This document shows positions 49,268 through 58,368 of a DNA stretch of 64,000 nucleotides, piece after piece. Under the pieces are notes generated by a model, which saw only the letters and a program-made list of their open reading frames with translations, was not told the DNA's origin and did no database searches. A program made the position numbers and the translations under genes. Origin of the DNA: Rubrivivax sp. (GTDB lineage: Bacteria; Pseudomonadota; Gammaproteobacteria; Burkholderiales; Burkholderiaceae_C); assembly GCA_019635285.1 (NCBI GenBank), contig JAHBZS010000017.1, positions 21,863-85,862 on the forward strand, read 5' to 3'. Every line of letters starts with the position of its first letter. The stretch's first letter is position 1.

Positions 49268-49866
49268 CATGTCAGCCCGCCGGATTCCGAGTCGCGCAGG
49301 TGCTCGCGCTCCAGCAGGTGCGTGGCCAGTTCGCCCAGGTCGCGGTGCACGATGGTGCCCGGCACCTGCTCCAGCAGCTGCGCCACCTGGGCCGGGTCCA
49401 GCGCGGCGGCGCGGCCGCTGCGCACCAGGTGGGGCTCGCAGCCGGCGGCCTGCGCGGCGAGCAGGTCGCGCGGCGTGTCGCAGACCATCGGCACCTCTTG
49501 CAGGTCCACGCCGTAGCGGCGTGCGATGTCCAGCATCAGGCCGGGCAGCGGCTTGCGGCAGTCGCAATCGTCTTCGGGCGTGTGCGGGCAGAAGAACACG
49601 GCATCGATGCGCCCGCCCAGCGCCTGCAGGCGCTGCATCATGTGCGCATGCACCGCGTTCACCGCGGCCATGTCGATCATGCCGCGGCCGATGCCGGACT
49701 GGTTGGTGGCCACCACCGCATGCCAGCCGGCATGGTTCAGGCGCGCCACCGCTTCCAGCGCGCCAGGCACCGCCACCCATTCCTCCGGCGCCTTGATGTG
49801 GTCCTCGCGGAATTCGTTGAGGATGCCGTCGCGCCCCAGGATGATGAGCTTGAGGATGGGCAGCAT
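49267..49866 (-). CDS. gmhB: GmhB-like HAD phosphatase (heptose 1,7-bisphosphatase family) with the nucleophile replaced
   Basis: A 199-residue protein with the GmhB architecture: ATNQSGIGRG, the zinc-loop cysteines in FFCPHTPEDDCDCRKPLPG, and PRDLLAAQAAGCEPHLVRSG. E. coli GmhB motif I is LDRDGT with nucleophile Asp11 and acid/base Asp13. Here residues 10-14 read LGRDG, so position 11 is Gly and only Asp13 remains. Standard phosphoaspartate chemistry should be blocked. The frame is clean and the rest conserved, so this looks maintained rather than decaying. It lies one base from glyS, same strand. Confidence 0.85.
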   Translation of the reverse strand: MLPILKLIILGRDGILNEFREDHIKAPEEWVAVPGALEAVARLNHAGWHAVVATNQSGIGRGMIDMAAVNAVHAHMMQRLQALGGRIDAVFFCPHTPEDDCDCRKPLPGLMLDIARRYGVDLQEVPMVCDTPRDLLAAQAAGCEPHLVRSGRAAALDPAQVAQLLEQVPGTIVHRDLGELATHLLEREHLRDSESGGLT

Positions 49867-49867
49867 T

Positions 49868-51970
49868 TCAGGCCGCCAGCTTCGACAGGTCGGCGACGCG
49901 GTTCATCGCCGCATGCAGCTGGCCCAGCAGCGCCAGCCGGTTGGCGCGCAGCGCCGGGTCGTCGGTGTTGACCATCACCTGGTCGAAGAACGCGTCCACC
50001 GGCGCCTTCAAGGCCGCCAGGGCCTGCAGCGACCCGGCCAGGTCGCCGGCGTCGAAGGCGGCGTCGGCCCGCGCCGCCACGCCCTGCAGCGCGGCGTACA
50101 GGCCCGACTCCGCCGGATCGCCGAACAGGCCGGCCTGCACCGCGGCCGGCGCACCACCCTCGGACTTCCGGAGGATGTTGCCGACGCGCTTGTTGGCCGC
50201 GGCCAGCGCCGGCGCCTCGGGCAGTGCGGCAAACTGGCGCAGCGCCGCCAGGCGCCGCGGCAGCTCGGCCCAGTGCGCGGGCCGCACGTCCAGCACCGCC
50301 TCCACCTCCTGCGCGCTGAAGCCCTGCTCGCGCAGGTAGCCCACCAGCCGCTCGCGCAGGAACAGCGCCAGTTCGGCCTGCGCCTGCCCATGGCCGGCCG
50401 GAAAGGCCTTGAAGGCCATCTGCACCAGCGCCTCGGCCTCCAGCGGCAGCTGGCGCTCGATGAGCATGCGGATCACGCCCAGCGCATGGCGGCGCAAGGC
50501 GAAGGGGTCCTTGTCGCCGCTGGGCAGCTGGCCAATGCCGAACAGCCCGGCCAGCGTCTCCAGCTTGTCGGCCAGCGCCAGCGCCACGCCGCAGGGCTGC
50601 CGCGGCAGCTCGTCGCCGGCGAAGCGCGGCTTGTAGTGGTCTTCGATGGCGCAGGCCACTTCGTCGGTCTCGCCGTCGTGGCGCGCGTAGTAGCCGCCCA
50701 TCACGCCTTGCAGCTCGGGGAACTCGCCGACCATGTCGCTCAGCAGGTCGGCCTTGGCCAGCAGCGCCGCGCGGTCCGCGGCCTGCGCCAGTGCCGGTCC
50801 GCCGAGCTGTTCGCCGATGGCGCGGGCCAGCGTGCGCACGCGCTCGACGCGCTCGCCCATCGAGCCCAGCTTGGCGTGGTAGACCACCTTGGCCAGCGCC
50901 GGCACGCGCGAGGCCAAGGTCTTCTTGCGGTCCTGGTCGAAGAAGAAGCGCGCATCGGCCAGGCGCGGCCGCACCACACGCTGGTTGCCTTCGATGACGC
51001 GGCTGGGGTCAGCCGGCTGGATGTTGCTGACCACCAGGAAGTGCCGGCTCAGGCGGCCGCCGGCATCCAGCAGCGGGAAGTACTTCTGGTTGGCCTTCAT
51101 CGTCAGCACCAGGCATTCGCCCGGCACCTGGAGAAATGCCTCATCGAATTCGCAGGCCAGCACGTTGGGCCGCTCGACCAGGCCGGTGACCTCGTCGAGC
51201 AGCGCGTCGTCCTCGATGGGCCGCAGCTGCAGGCGCTGCGCGGCGGCCTGCAGCTGGCGCACGATCTCGGCGCGGCGCTCGGCGAAGCTGGCGATCACCG
51301 CGCCCTGCGTGCGCAGCTGCTCGGCATAGCTGTCGGCGTCGCGCAGCGCTACCGGCGAGGCCGCGGCTTCGAAGCGATGGCCCTGCGTGCGGCGGCCGGC
51401 CTGCAGGCCGAGCACGCCGACCGGCACCACCGCGTCGCCGTGCAGCGCCACCAGGCCGTGCGCCGGCCGCACGAACTGCACGCTGCTCCAGCCGTCGGCC
51501 AGCTGGTAGCTCATCACCTTGGGGATCGGCAGCCTGGCCAGCGTGTCGGCCAGCGCCTGCTGCAGGCCGTCGGCCAGCGTGGCGCCGTGCACACGGCTGT
51601 CCAGGTACAGCGTCTGCGCCTTGCCCTCGCCTTGGCGCTGCAATTGAGACACCGGCGTGTCGGCGGCGCCCAGGGCGGCCAGCTTCTTCAGCAGCGCCGG
51701 CGTGGGCTGGCCGCTGCCGTCCAGGGCCACCGCCACCGGCATCAGCTTCTGCGACAGCTGCCGGTCGGCGGCGCGCTCGGCGACGCCGGCCACGTGCACC
51801 GCCAGGCGGCGCGGTGTGGCGAAGGACGCGACCGCCGCGCCCGGCGCCACCAGCCCCTGGGCCTGCAGACCGTCGGCGATGCCGGCGGCGAAGGCCTCGC
51901 CCAGCTTCTTCAGCGCCTTCGGCGGCAGCTCCTCGACGAACAGCTCGACCAGCAGGTTCTTGCTTGTCAT
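49868..51970 (-). CDS. glyS: Glycyl-tRNA synthetase beta subunit
   Basis: A 700-residue beta chain of the alpha2beta2 bacterial GlyRS. The N-terminus NLLVELFVEELPPKALKKLG is diagnostic. The middle contains an HD-like domain (KADLLSDMVGEFPELQGVMGGYYARHDGE), and the C-terminal anticodon-binding region ends FFDQVMVNTDDPALRANRLALL. I start at the ATG 51968-51970, two bases after glyQ; the same frame stays open further upstream only by antisense coding bias. Confidence 0.96.
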   Translation of the reverse strand: MTSKNLLVELFVEELPPKALKKLGEAFAAGIADGLQAQGLVAPGAAVASFATPRRLAVHVAGVAERAADRQLSQKLMPVAVALDGSGQPTPALLKKLAALGAADTPVSQLQRQGEGKAQTLYLDSRVHGATLADGLQQALADTLARLPIPKVMSYQLADGWSSVQFVRPAHGLVALHGDAVVPVGVLGLQAGRRTQGHRFEAAASPVALRDADSYAEQLRTQGAVIASFAERRAEIVRQLQAAAQRLQLRPIEDDALLDEVTGLVERPNVLACEFDEAFLQVPGECLVLTMKANQKYFPLLDAGGRLSRHFLVVSNIQPADPSRVIEGNQRVVRPRLADARFFFDQDRKKTLASRVPALAKVVYHAKLGSMGERVERVRTLARAIGEQLGGPALAQAADRAALLAKADLLSDMVGEFPELQGVMGGYYARHDGETDEVACAIEDHYKPRFAGDELPRQPCGVALALADKLETLAGLFGIGQLPSGDKDPFALRRHALGVIRMLIERQLPLEAEALVQMAFKAFPAGHGQAQAELALFLRERLVGYLREQGFSAQEVEAVLDVRPAHWAELPRRLAALRQFAALPEAPALAAANKRVGNILRKSEGGAPAAVQAGLFGDPAESGLYAALQGVAARADAAFDAGDLAGSLQALAALKAPVDAFFDQVMVNTDDPALRANRLALLGQLHAAMNRVADLSKLAA

Positions 51971-51972
51971 GC

Positions 51973-52890
51973 TCAGGCCGCCTTCTTCGCCAGTTGCGCG
52001 CTGACCTCGTCGGCCCAGGCGCGCGGCGCCATCGGAAAGCCCAGCCGCGCACGGCTGTCCAGGTAGCTCTGCGCCACCGCACGCGCCAGGTTGCGGATGC
52101 GGCCGATGTAGGCGGCGCGTTCGGTGACGCTGATGGCACCGCGGGCGTCCAGCAGGTTGAAGGTGTGCGCCGCCTTCAGCAGCTGCTCGTAGGCCGGCAG
52201 CGCCAGCTGCTGGGCCATCAGGTGCTTGCTCTGGCGCTCGTGCGCGGCAAAGGCCGTCAGCAGGAAGTCGACGTCGCTGTGCTCGAAGTTGTAGGCGCTC
52301 TGTTCCACCTCGTTCTGGTGGTAGACGTCGCGGTAGGTGATGCCCGGCGCCCACTGCAGGTCGAACAGGCTCTCCACGCCCTGGATGTACATCGCCAGGC
52401 GTTCCAGGCCGTAGGTGATCTCGCCGGTGATGGGCTTGCAGTCGATGCCGCCCACCTGCTGGAAGTAGGTGAACTGCGTGACTTCCATGCCGTTGAGCCA
52501 GACCTCCCAGCCCAGGCCCCAGCAGCCGAGCGTGGGGTTCTCCCAGTCGTCCTCGACGAAGCGCACGTCGTTGCTCTTCAGGTCGAAGCCCAGCGCCTCC
52601 AGGCTGCCCAGGTACAGGTCCAGGATGTTGGCCGGCGCGGGCTTCAGCACCACCTGGTACTGGTAGTAGTGCTGCAGGCGGTTCGGGTTCTCGCCGTAGC
52701 GGCCGTCCTTGGGGCGGCGGCTGGGCTGCACATAGGCCGCCTTCCAGGGCTCCGGGCCCAGCGCGCGCAGGAAGGTCGCCGTGTGGCTGGTACCGGCGCC
52801 GACTTCCATGTCGTAGGGCTGCAGCAGTGCGCAGCCCTGGCGGTCCCAGTAGTCCTGGAGCGTGAGGATGATCTGCTGGAAGCTGCGCAT
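51973..52890 (-). CDS. glyQ: Glycyl-tRNA synthetase alpha subunit
   Basis: A 305-residue class II catalytic subunit. [43 protein letters not shown] contains motif 1 and 2 elements, and [27 protein letters not shown] is a signature. It activates glycine and pairs with GlyS encoded next. It is divergent from the deacylase gene, with 52 bases between the starts. Confidence 0.97.
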   Translation of the reverse strand: MRSFQQIILTLQDYWDRQGCALLQPYDMEVGAGTSHTATFLRALGPEPWKAAYVQPSRRPKDGRYGENPNRLQHYYQYQVVLKPAPANILDLYLGSLEALGFDLKSNDVRFVEDDWENPTLGCWGLGWEVWLNGMEVTQFTYFQQVGGIDCKPITGEITYGLERLAMYIQGVESLFDLQWAPGITYRDVYHQNEVEQSAYNFEHSDVDFLLTAFAAHERQSKHLMAQQLALPAYEQLLKAAHTFNLLDARGAISVTERAAYIGRIRNLARAVAQSYLDSRARLGFPMAPRAWADEVSAQLAKKAA

Positions 52891-52942
52891 CGGGCGGGGT
52901 CTGGGTTCGGCGTAAATTCAAGATTCTACGAAGGAGACACCG

Positions 52943-54721
52943 ATGCTCGATCTGCTCGTTTCGGGGGCCACCGTGGTGGACGGCAGCGGCGCCGCGCCCG
53001 TGACCGCCGATGTCGGCGTGAAGGACGGCCGCATCGTCGACGTCGGCCGCATCACGGCGCCGGCGCACGAACGCATCGCCGCCGACGGCGCCTGGCTGAT
53101 GCCCGGCTTCGTGGACATCCACACGCACTACGACGGCCAGGCCAGCTGGGACGAGAGCTTCTCGCCCAGCATCCACCATGGCGTGACGACCCTGGCCATG
53201 GGCAACTGCGGCGTCGGTTTCGCGCCGTTGCGCGCCGGCGAGCAGGACCGGCTGATCCGCCTGATGGAAGGCGTCGAGGACATCCCCGGCGTGGCGCTGG
53301 CCGAGGGCGTGCGCTTCGACTGGGAGAGCTTTCCGCAGTACATGGACGCGCTGGACCGCTTGCCGCACAGCCTGGACTTCCTGGTGCAGGTGCCGCACGA
53401 CCCGTTGCGCATGCGCGTGATGGGCGAGCGCGCGCAGGCGCAGCAGGCGGCCACGCCCGAGGACATCGAGGCCATGCGCGCGCTGCTGCGCGAGGCGCTG
53501 GACGCCGGCGCGGCCGGCTTCTCCACCGGCCGCAGCGACAACCACCGCACGTCGCGCGGCGAGGAAACGCCGGCCTCCGAGGCCAGCGCCGCCGAGCTGA
53601 CCGGCATCGCCCGCGCCTTCGACGGGCTGGGCCACGGCGTGGTGCAGGTGGTCAGCGACTTCTACGTGCTGCGCGGGCCGCAGCGCTTCGATGCCGAGTT
53701 CGACCTGGTCGAGCAGCTGGCCGCCGCCGCGGGCCGGCCGCTGTCGATGACCTGGATGCAGCGCGACCCCGGCGGCGAGCAGTACCTGGCGATGCAGGCA
53801 CGCGTCGAGGCGGCCGTGGCGCGCGGCCTGCCGCTGTACCTGCAGACCGCGGCGCGCGGCATCGGCGTGATCAACGGGCTGGACGCCAGCTTTCACCTCT
53901 TCGTCGGCGCGCCGGCCTACCGCGAGGTGGCCGGGCTGCCGCTGGCCGAGCGCGCCGCCGCCTTGCGCGAGCCGGCGCGCAAGGCGCGTGTGCTGGGCGA
54001 AGGCTTCGAGCGCCTGGCCGGCGACGGCAGCGCGGTGCCGCCGCTGGTGGACATCCTGCTGCAGAACATCGAGCGCATCAGCGCGCGCATGTTCCCGCTG
54101 TCGGCGCGCGACGGCGAGGTGCCCGACTACGAGCCCACGCTGGCGCAGAGCTTCTACGCGCGGGCACGGCAGCGCGGCGGCAGCGCGCTGGAGGCCATCT
54201 ACGACCACCTGGCCGAAGGCGACGGCAGCAACCTGCTGTACTTCCCGATCTTCAACTACAACGAAGGCTCATTGGACGTCGTGCGCCGCATGCTGGACCA
54301 TCCGCGCGCGCTGTTCGGCCTGAGCGACGCCGGCGCCCACGTGGGCACCATCTGCGACGCCAGCTTCACCACCTTCATGCTCACGCATTGGGTGCGCGAC
54401 CGCGCGCAAGGCCGGCTGCCGCTGGAGCGCGCCGTGGAGATGCTGAGCTCGCGCAACGCGCGCTACCTGGGCCTGCAGGACCGCGGCCTGATCGCCCCGG
54501 GCCGGCGCGCCGACTTGAACCTGATCGACCCCCAGCGCCTGTCGGTGGGCACACCGAAGATCGTGCGCGACCTGCCGGCCGGCGGCCGCCGTCTGCTGCA
54601 GCAGGGCCAGGGTTACCTGGGCACCTGGGTGGCGGGCACCTGCGTGCGCCGCGACGGCCAGGTCACGGCCGCACGGCCCGGCCGGCTGGTGCGCATGGGG
54701 CCGGCGGGACGAGCCGGCTGA
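52943..54721 (+). CDS. N-acyl-D-amino-acid deacylase (amidohydrolase family 3)
   Basis: A 592-residue metal-dependent amidohydrolase. The metal motif HTHYDGQ in GFVDIHTHYDGQASWD lies near residues 57-67, ISPS-type HHGVTTLAMGNCGVGFAP follows, and GLSDAGAHVGTICDASF carries the late catalytic Asp/His. Members hydrolyse N-acyl-D-amino acids; dihydroorotase-like roles are less likely. AAGGAGA before the ATG supports the start. Its 3' end overlaps the convergent lnt gene by 59 bases. Confidence 0.87.
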   Translation: MLDLLVSGATVVDGSGAAPVTADVGVKDGRIVDVGRITAPAHERIAADGAWLMPGFVDIHTHYDGQASWDESFSPSIHHGVTTLAMGNCGVGFAPLRAGEQDRLIRLMEGVEDIPGVALAEGVRFDWESFPQYMDALDRLPHSLDFLVQVPHDPLRMRVMGERAQAQQAATPEDIEAMRALLREALDAGAAGFSTGRSDNHRTSRGEETPASEASAAELTGIARAFDGLGHGVVQVVSDFYVLRGPQRFDAEFDLVEQLAAAAGRPLSMTWMQRDPGGEQYLAMQARVEAAVARGLPLYLQTAARGIGVINGLDASFHLFVGAPAYREVAGLPLAERAAALREPARKARVLGEGFERLAGDGSAVPPLVDILLQNIERISARMFPLSARDGEVPDYEPTLAQSFYARARQRGGSALEAIYDHLAEGDGSNLLYFPIFNYNEGSLDVVRRMLDHPRALFGLSDAGAHVGTICDASFTTFMLTHWVRDRAQGRLPLERAVEMLSSRNARYLGLQDRGLIAPGRRADLNLIDPQRLSVGTPKIVRDLPAGGRRLLQQGQGYLGTWVAGTCVRRDGQVTAARPGRLVRMGPAGRAG

Positions 54722-56213
54722 GGCCGATCACCGCAGCAGCCAGCACCAGCCAGGGCCACAGGCCGAAGCGCGCGCTCCACCAGGCAAAGGGCGTCAGGCC
54801 CTCGCGGCCCTGCACCCGGCCTTCCAGCACGCCCTGCGTGAACGGCGCCAGGCTGGCGGTGACCCGGGCACGGTGGTCGACGATGGCGGTGGCGCCGGTA
54901 TTGGTGGCGCGCAGCATCGGACGCTGAAACTCCAGCGTGCGCATGCGCGAGATGTTCAGGTGCTGCGGCACGGCGATGGTGTCGCCGAACCAGCCGATGT
55001 TGCTGAGGTTGGCGAAGATCGTCGGCGCGCGCGCCGGGTCGATGAAGCGGCGCGCCAGCTCGGCGCCGAACAGGTCCTCGTAGCAGATGTTCGGCGCCAC
55101 GCGCTGGCGGCCGACCGCGAAGGACGGCGCATCGAGCGGGCCGCGTGCGAAGTCGCCCAGGGGGATGTTCATCAGCTCGGTGAACCAGTGGAAGCCGGTG
55201 GGGATGAACTCGCCGAAGGGCACCAGGTGCACCTTGTCGTAGCGATAGGGCGTGCCGCCGCGGCTAGCGGCCGACAGCCCGACCACCGAATTGGTATAGC
55301 CGCGGCTCATGTCGCCCAGCGGCACGCCCACCAGCAGGGCACGCGGCGAATTCTCGAAGCGCGCGCGCAAGGCCGGCCAGTAGTCGGGCAGCAGCTCGGC
55401 CAGTTGTTCGGGCAGCAGCGGCACCGCGGTCTCCGGCGCCACCACCAGCTCGCCGCGCGCCTGGCCCAGCGCGTGCGCCACCCAGGCCAATGCCTGTGGC
55501 ACGTAGGCCATCGAGAACTTCTCGTCCTGCGGCACATTGCCCTGCAGCAGGCTGACGTCGAGCTCGCCGGCCGGGCGGCTGAACTCCTGCGTGCCCCAGG
55601 CCGCCGACAACGCCGGCAGGGCCAGCGCCACGGCCGCGGCCGGCAGCGCGCGCCGCGCATCGGCGCGCTGCTGCCAGGCGGCGCCGAGCAGGCCGCCGAC
55701 CACCGCCGTGAGCACGCCGATGCCGCTGACGCCGATCCACGGCGCCCATGCCGCCAGCGGCCCGTCGATCTGCGCATAGCCGCTGGCCAGCCACGGGAAG
55801 CCGGTGAAGATCACCGTGCGCGCCAGCTCGGCCAGCAGCCACACGGCAGCGAACAGCGCCACGTCGACGGCGATGCGGCCGCGGCGCCAGCGTGCAAACA
55901 GCGCCATCGCCAGCGCCAGATACAGCGCCAGCGCCATGCACAGCAGCGCCACCGCCAGCACCGCCAGCCAGGCCGGCAAGCCGCCGTAGCGGTGCAGGCT
56001 GATGAACAGCCACCACACGCCCGCGCCCAGCCAGGTGCTGCCGTAGAGCCAGCCCAGCCAGGCGGCGCGCGCCGGCGGCGCCGGCCAGACCAGGGCCGCC
56101 AGCACGGCCGTGCACAGCAGCGGCAGCCACCACAGCGTGGTGTGCACGAAGGCCAGGGTCTGCAGCGCGCCCAGCGCCGCCGCGACCAGCGACTGCGCGC
56201 CGCGCGCGCTCAA
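54663..56213 (-). CDS. lnt: Apolipoprotein N-acyltransferase Lnt
   Basis: A 516-residue inner-membrane enzyme that adds the third acyl chain to lipoproteins. Several N-terminal helices precede the nitrilase-like domain. The catalytic triad is visible: Glu in VVAPETAVPL, Lys in YDKVHLVPFGEF, Cys in NICYEDLFG. The start is TTG at 56211-56213 overlapping the corC stop (TTGA). Its last 59 bases overlap the deacylase gene on the other strand. Confidence 0.94.
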   Translation of the reverse strand: MSARGAQSLVAAALGALQTLAFVHTTLWWLPLLCTAVLAALVWPAPPARAAWLGWLYGSTWLGAGVWWLFISLHRYGGLPAWLAVLAVALLCMALALYLALAMALFARWRRGRIAVDVALFAAVWLLAELARTVIFTGFPWLASGYAQIDGPLAAWAPWIGVSGIGVLTAVVGGLLGAAWQQRADARRALPAAAVALALPALSAAWGTQEFSRPAGELDVSLLQGNVPQDEKFSMAYVPQALAWVAHALGQARGELVVAPETAVPLLPEQLAELLPDYWPALRARFENSPRALLVGVPLGDMSRGYTNSVVGLSAASRGGTPYRYDKVHLVPFGEFIPTGFHWFTELMNIPLGDFARGPLDAPSFAVGRQRVAPNICYEDLFGAELARRFIDPARAPTIFANLSNIGWFGDTIAVPQHLNISRMRTLEFQRPMLRATNTGATAIVDHRARVTASLAPFTQGVLEGRVQGREGLTPFAWWSARFGLWPWLVLAAAVIGLSRLVPPAPCAPAGRAVRP

Positions 56214-57082
56214 GCGTCGCCCGACGAGGCGTCGTCGCTCGCCCGCGCGACGCGGAACCAGCGCACGGCGCCGCCGCGCGCCAGCATCACCGTGAAGCGC
56301 AGGCCGCCGACCTGCACCGTCTCGGCGCGGCGCGGCACACGGCCCAGCTCGTGCGCGACCAGGCCGCCAATGGTTTCGAACTCGTCCTCGGGCAGGTGCA
56401 CGCCGAAGGCTTCGTTGACCGAGGCGATCGAGGTGTCGCCGGCGACGCGGTGGCTGCCGTCGGCCAGCGTGTAGACGCCGCTCTCTTCGTCGTGGTCGTC
56501 GAATTCGTCCTCGATCTCGCCGACGATTTCTTCGAGCACGTCCTCGATGGTGATCAGGCCCGCGGTCTGGCCGAACTCGTCGATGACGATCGCCAGATGG
56601 TTGCGGTTGGAGCGGAAGTCGCGCAGCAGCTCGTTCAGGCGCTTCGATTCGGGCACGAACACCGTCGGCCGCAGCAGCGTGCGCAGGTTCAGCTCGGGGG
56701 CGCGCTGCAGCTTCAGCAGGTCCTTGGCCATCAGGATGCCGATGACGTTGTCGCGCCGGCCTTCGTACACCGGGAAGCGCGAATGCGCGGTCTCGATGAC
56801 CACGCCCAGCAGTTCGTCGTAGGGCGCGTCGATGTCCAGCAGGTCCATGCGCGGCGCGGCGACCATCACGTCGCCGGCGCTCAGGTCGGCCATGTGCAGC
56901 ACGCCCTCGAGCATCTGGCGCGATTCGGGCTCGATCAGCTCGCGCTGTTCCGCGTCGGCCAGGGTGGCGATCAGCTCGGCCCGCGAATCGGGGCCGGGGG
57001 AGATGAACTCCACCAGCCGTTCAAACAGGGAACGCTTGTCTTCGGCGCTGCGCGGATGCCGCGGCGGCTGGGGGTCGGACAA
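56210..57082 (-). CDS. corC: HlyC/CorC-type CBS-domain protein
   Basis: About 290 residues. Two CBS domains (DVMVAAPRMDLLDI to DLLKLQ, then LLRPTVFVPESKRLNELLRDFRSNRNHLAIVIDEFGQTAGLITIEDVLEEIVGEIEDEFD) precede a CorC_HlyC domain. The family is linked to magnesium and cobalt efflux control; corC-lnt is a conserved pair. The start is uncertain: TTG at 57080-57082 gives MSDPQPPRHP and the E. coli-like length, while an ATG at 57158-57160 adds 26 atypical residues. Neither has a clear ribosome-binding site. Confidence 0.88.
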   Translation of the reverse strand: MSDPQPPRHPRSAEDKRSLFERLVEFISPGPDSRAELIATLADAEQRELIEPESRQMLEGVLHMADLSAGDVMVAAPRMDLLDIDAPYDELLGVVIETAHSRFPVYEGRRDNVIGILMAKDLLKLQRAPELNLRTLLRPTVFVPESKRLNELLRDFRSNRNHLAIVIDEFGQTAGLITIEDVLEEIVGEIEDEFDDHDEESGVYTLADGSHRVAGDTSIASVNEAFGVHLPEDEFETIGGLVAHELGRVPRRAETVQVGGLRFTVMLARGGAVRWFRVARASDDASSGDA

Positions 57083-57204
57083 CTTGAGGGGCGGGAAGTG
57101 ATTCCGGGCGAAGAATAACGCAGTCGCCCGGCCCTTGAAGCCCGGACGGGCGGCCCTCATCTGCTTTGGTTATTCTCCTGCATCACTGCTAGCCAAGGCC
57201 CGCC

Positions 57205-58257
57205 ATGTCCCAAAGCCTGATTCCCGCCACGATCCTCACCGGCTTCCTCGGTGCGGGCAAGACCACCCTGCTCAAGCGGGTGCTCAGCGAGGCCCACGGG
57301 CAGAAGATCGCCGTCATCGAGAACGAGTTCGGTTCCGAGAACATCGACAACGACATCCTGGTGCGCGACAGCGGCGAGCAGATCGTGCAGCTCAACAACG
57401 GCTGCGTCTGCTGCTCGATCCGCGAGGACCTGCGCACCACGCTGTCCGACCTGGCCGAGAAGCGGCGCAAGGGCGAACTGGACTTCGAGCGCGTGGTCAT
57501 CGAGACCACCGGCCTGGCCGACCCCGGCCCGGTGGCGCAGACCTTCTTCATGGACGACGAGATCGCCGAGGCCTACCTGCTCGACTCCATCCTCACCCTG
57601 GTCGACGCCAAGCACGGCGACAGCCAGCTGGACACCCGCCAGGAGGCGCGGCGCCAGGTGGGCTTCGCCGACCAGATCTTCATCAGCAAGACCGACCTGG
57701 TGGCATCGGCCGAGGTCGACGCGCTGGTGCACCGGCTCAAGCACATGAACCCGCGGGCGCCGCAGCGCCAGGTGCACTTCGGCGAGGTGCCGATCGCCGA
57801 GGTCTTCGACCTGCGCGGCTTCAACCTCAACGCCAAGCTGGACATCGACCCGGAGTTCCTCAACGCCGGCGAGCACGACCACCACGACCATGATCACGGC
57901 CATGACCATGACCACGAGCATGGCGAACACTGCGACCACCCGCACCACCATCACCACGACGACGACGTCAAATCCTTCGTGTTCCGCGCGGAACGGCCGC
58001 TGAACCCGGCCAAGCTGGAGGACTTCCTCGGCGCGATCGTGCAGGTCTACGGCCCGAAGATGCTGCGCTACAAGGGGGTGCTGCACATGCAGGGCAGCGA
58101 CCGCAAGGTCATCTTCCAGGGCGTGCACCAGCTGATGGGCAGCGACCTCGGCCCGAAGTGGGCGCCGGGGGAAAAGAAGGTCAGCAAGATGGTCTTCATC
58201 GGCATCGATCTGCCACGCGAGATCCTGCTGCAAGGCCTGGAGCAGTGTGTGACCTGA
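57205..58257 (+). CDS. CobW/ZNG1-type GTP-dependent metallochaperone with a His-rich loop
   Basis: A 350-residue G3E GTPase. Walker A GFLGAGKT is at residues 13-20 and the metal-binding GCVCC at 66-70, followed by IETTGLADPGPV and SKTDL (NKxD-like). A His/Asp-rich loop of about 35 residues (around 222-256) links the GTPase to the C-terminal CobW_C domain. This pattern fits zinc-delivering ZNG1/YeiR/YjiA proteins rather than cobalamin-synthesis CobW; no cobalamin genes are near. It precedes dksA. No clear Zur box is seen. Confidence 0.87.
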   Translation: MSQSLIPATILTGFLGAGKTTLLKRVLSEAHGQKIAVIENEFGSENIDNDILVRDSGEQIVQLNNGCVCCSIREDLRTTLSDLAEKRRKGELDFERVVIETTGLADPGPVAQTFFMDDEIAEAYLLDSILTLVDAKHGDSQLDTRQEARRQVGFADQIFISKTDLVASAEVDALVHRLKHMNPRAPQRQVHFGEVPIAEVFDLRGFNLNAKLDIDPEFLNAGEHDHHDHDHGHDHDHEHGEHCDHPHHHHHDDDVKSFVFRAERPLNPAKLEDFLGAIVQVYGPKMLRYKGVLHMQGSDRKVIFQGVHQLMGSDLGPKWAPGEKKVSKMVFIGIDLPREILLQGLEQCVT

Positions 58258-58368
58258 GCAGCATTTCACGGGCCCACGACAGGGCGCGGACCACCCGCCG
58301 CATGGTGGCTACAATCCGCGCGCCCGAAGGGGCCTGTGATCGCTAGAGTCGAGGCAAGGAGACCGCAA

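Noticed and set aside
51971-54208. Upstream continuation of the glyS frame giving a 1,446-residue protein
   Set aside because: The extension runs through glyQ in another frame and antisense to the deacylase gene. GlyS begins at its conserved N-terminus at 51970.
57083-57160. N-terminal 26-residue extension of CorC
   Set aside because: The added residues do not resemble the family, and the TTG at 57082 gives the typical N-terminus and length; kept only as an alternative.
57205-58257. CobW as a cobalamin-synthesis gene
   Set aside because: No cobalamin genes are near, and the GCVCC motif with a His-rich loop fits the ZNG1/YjiA zinc chaperone branch better.
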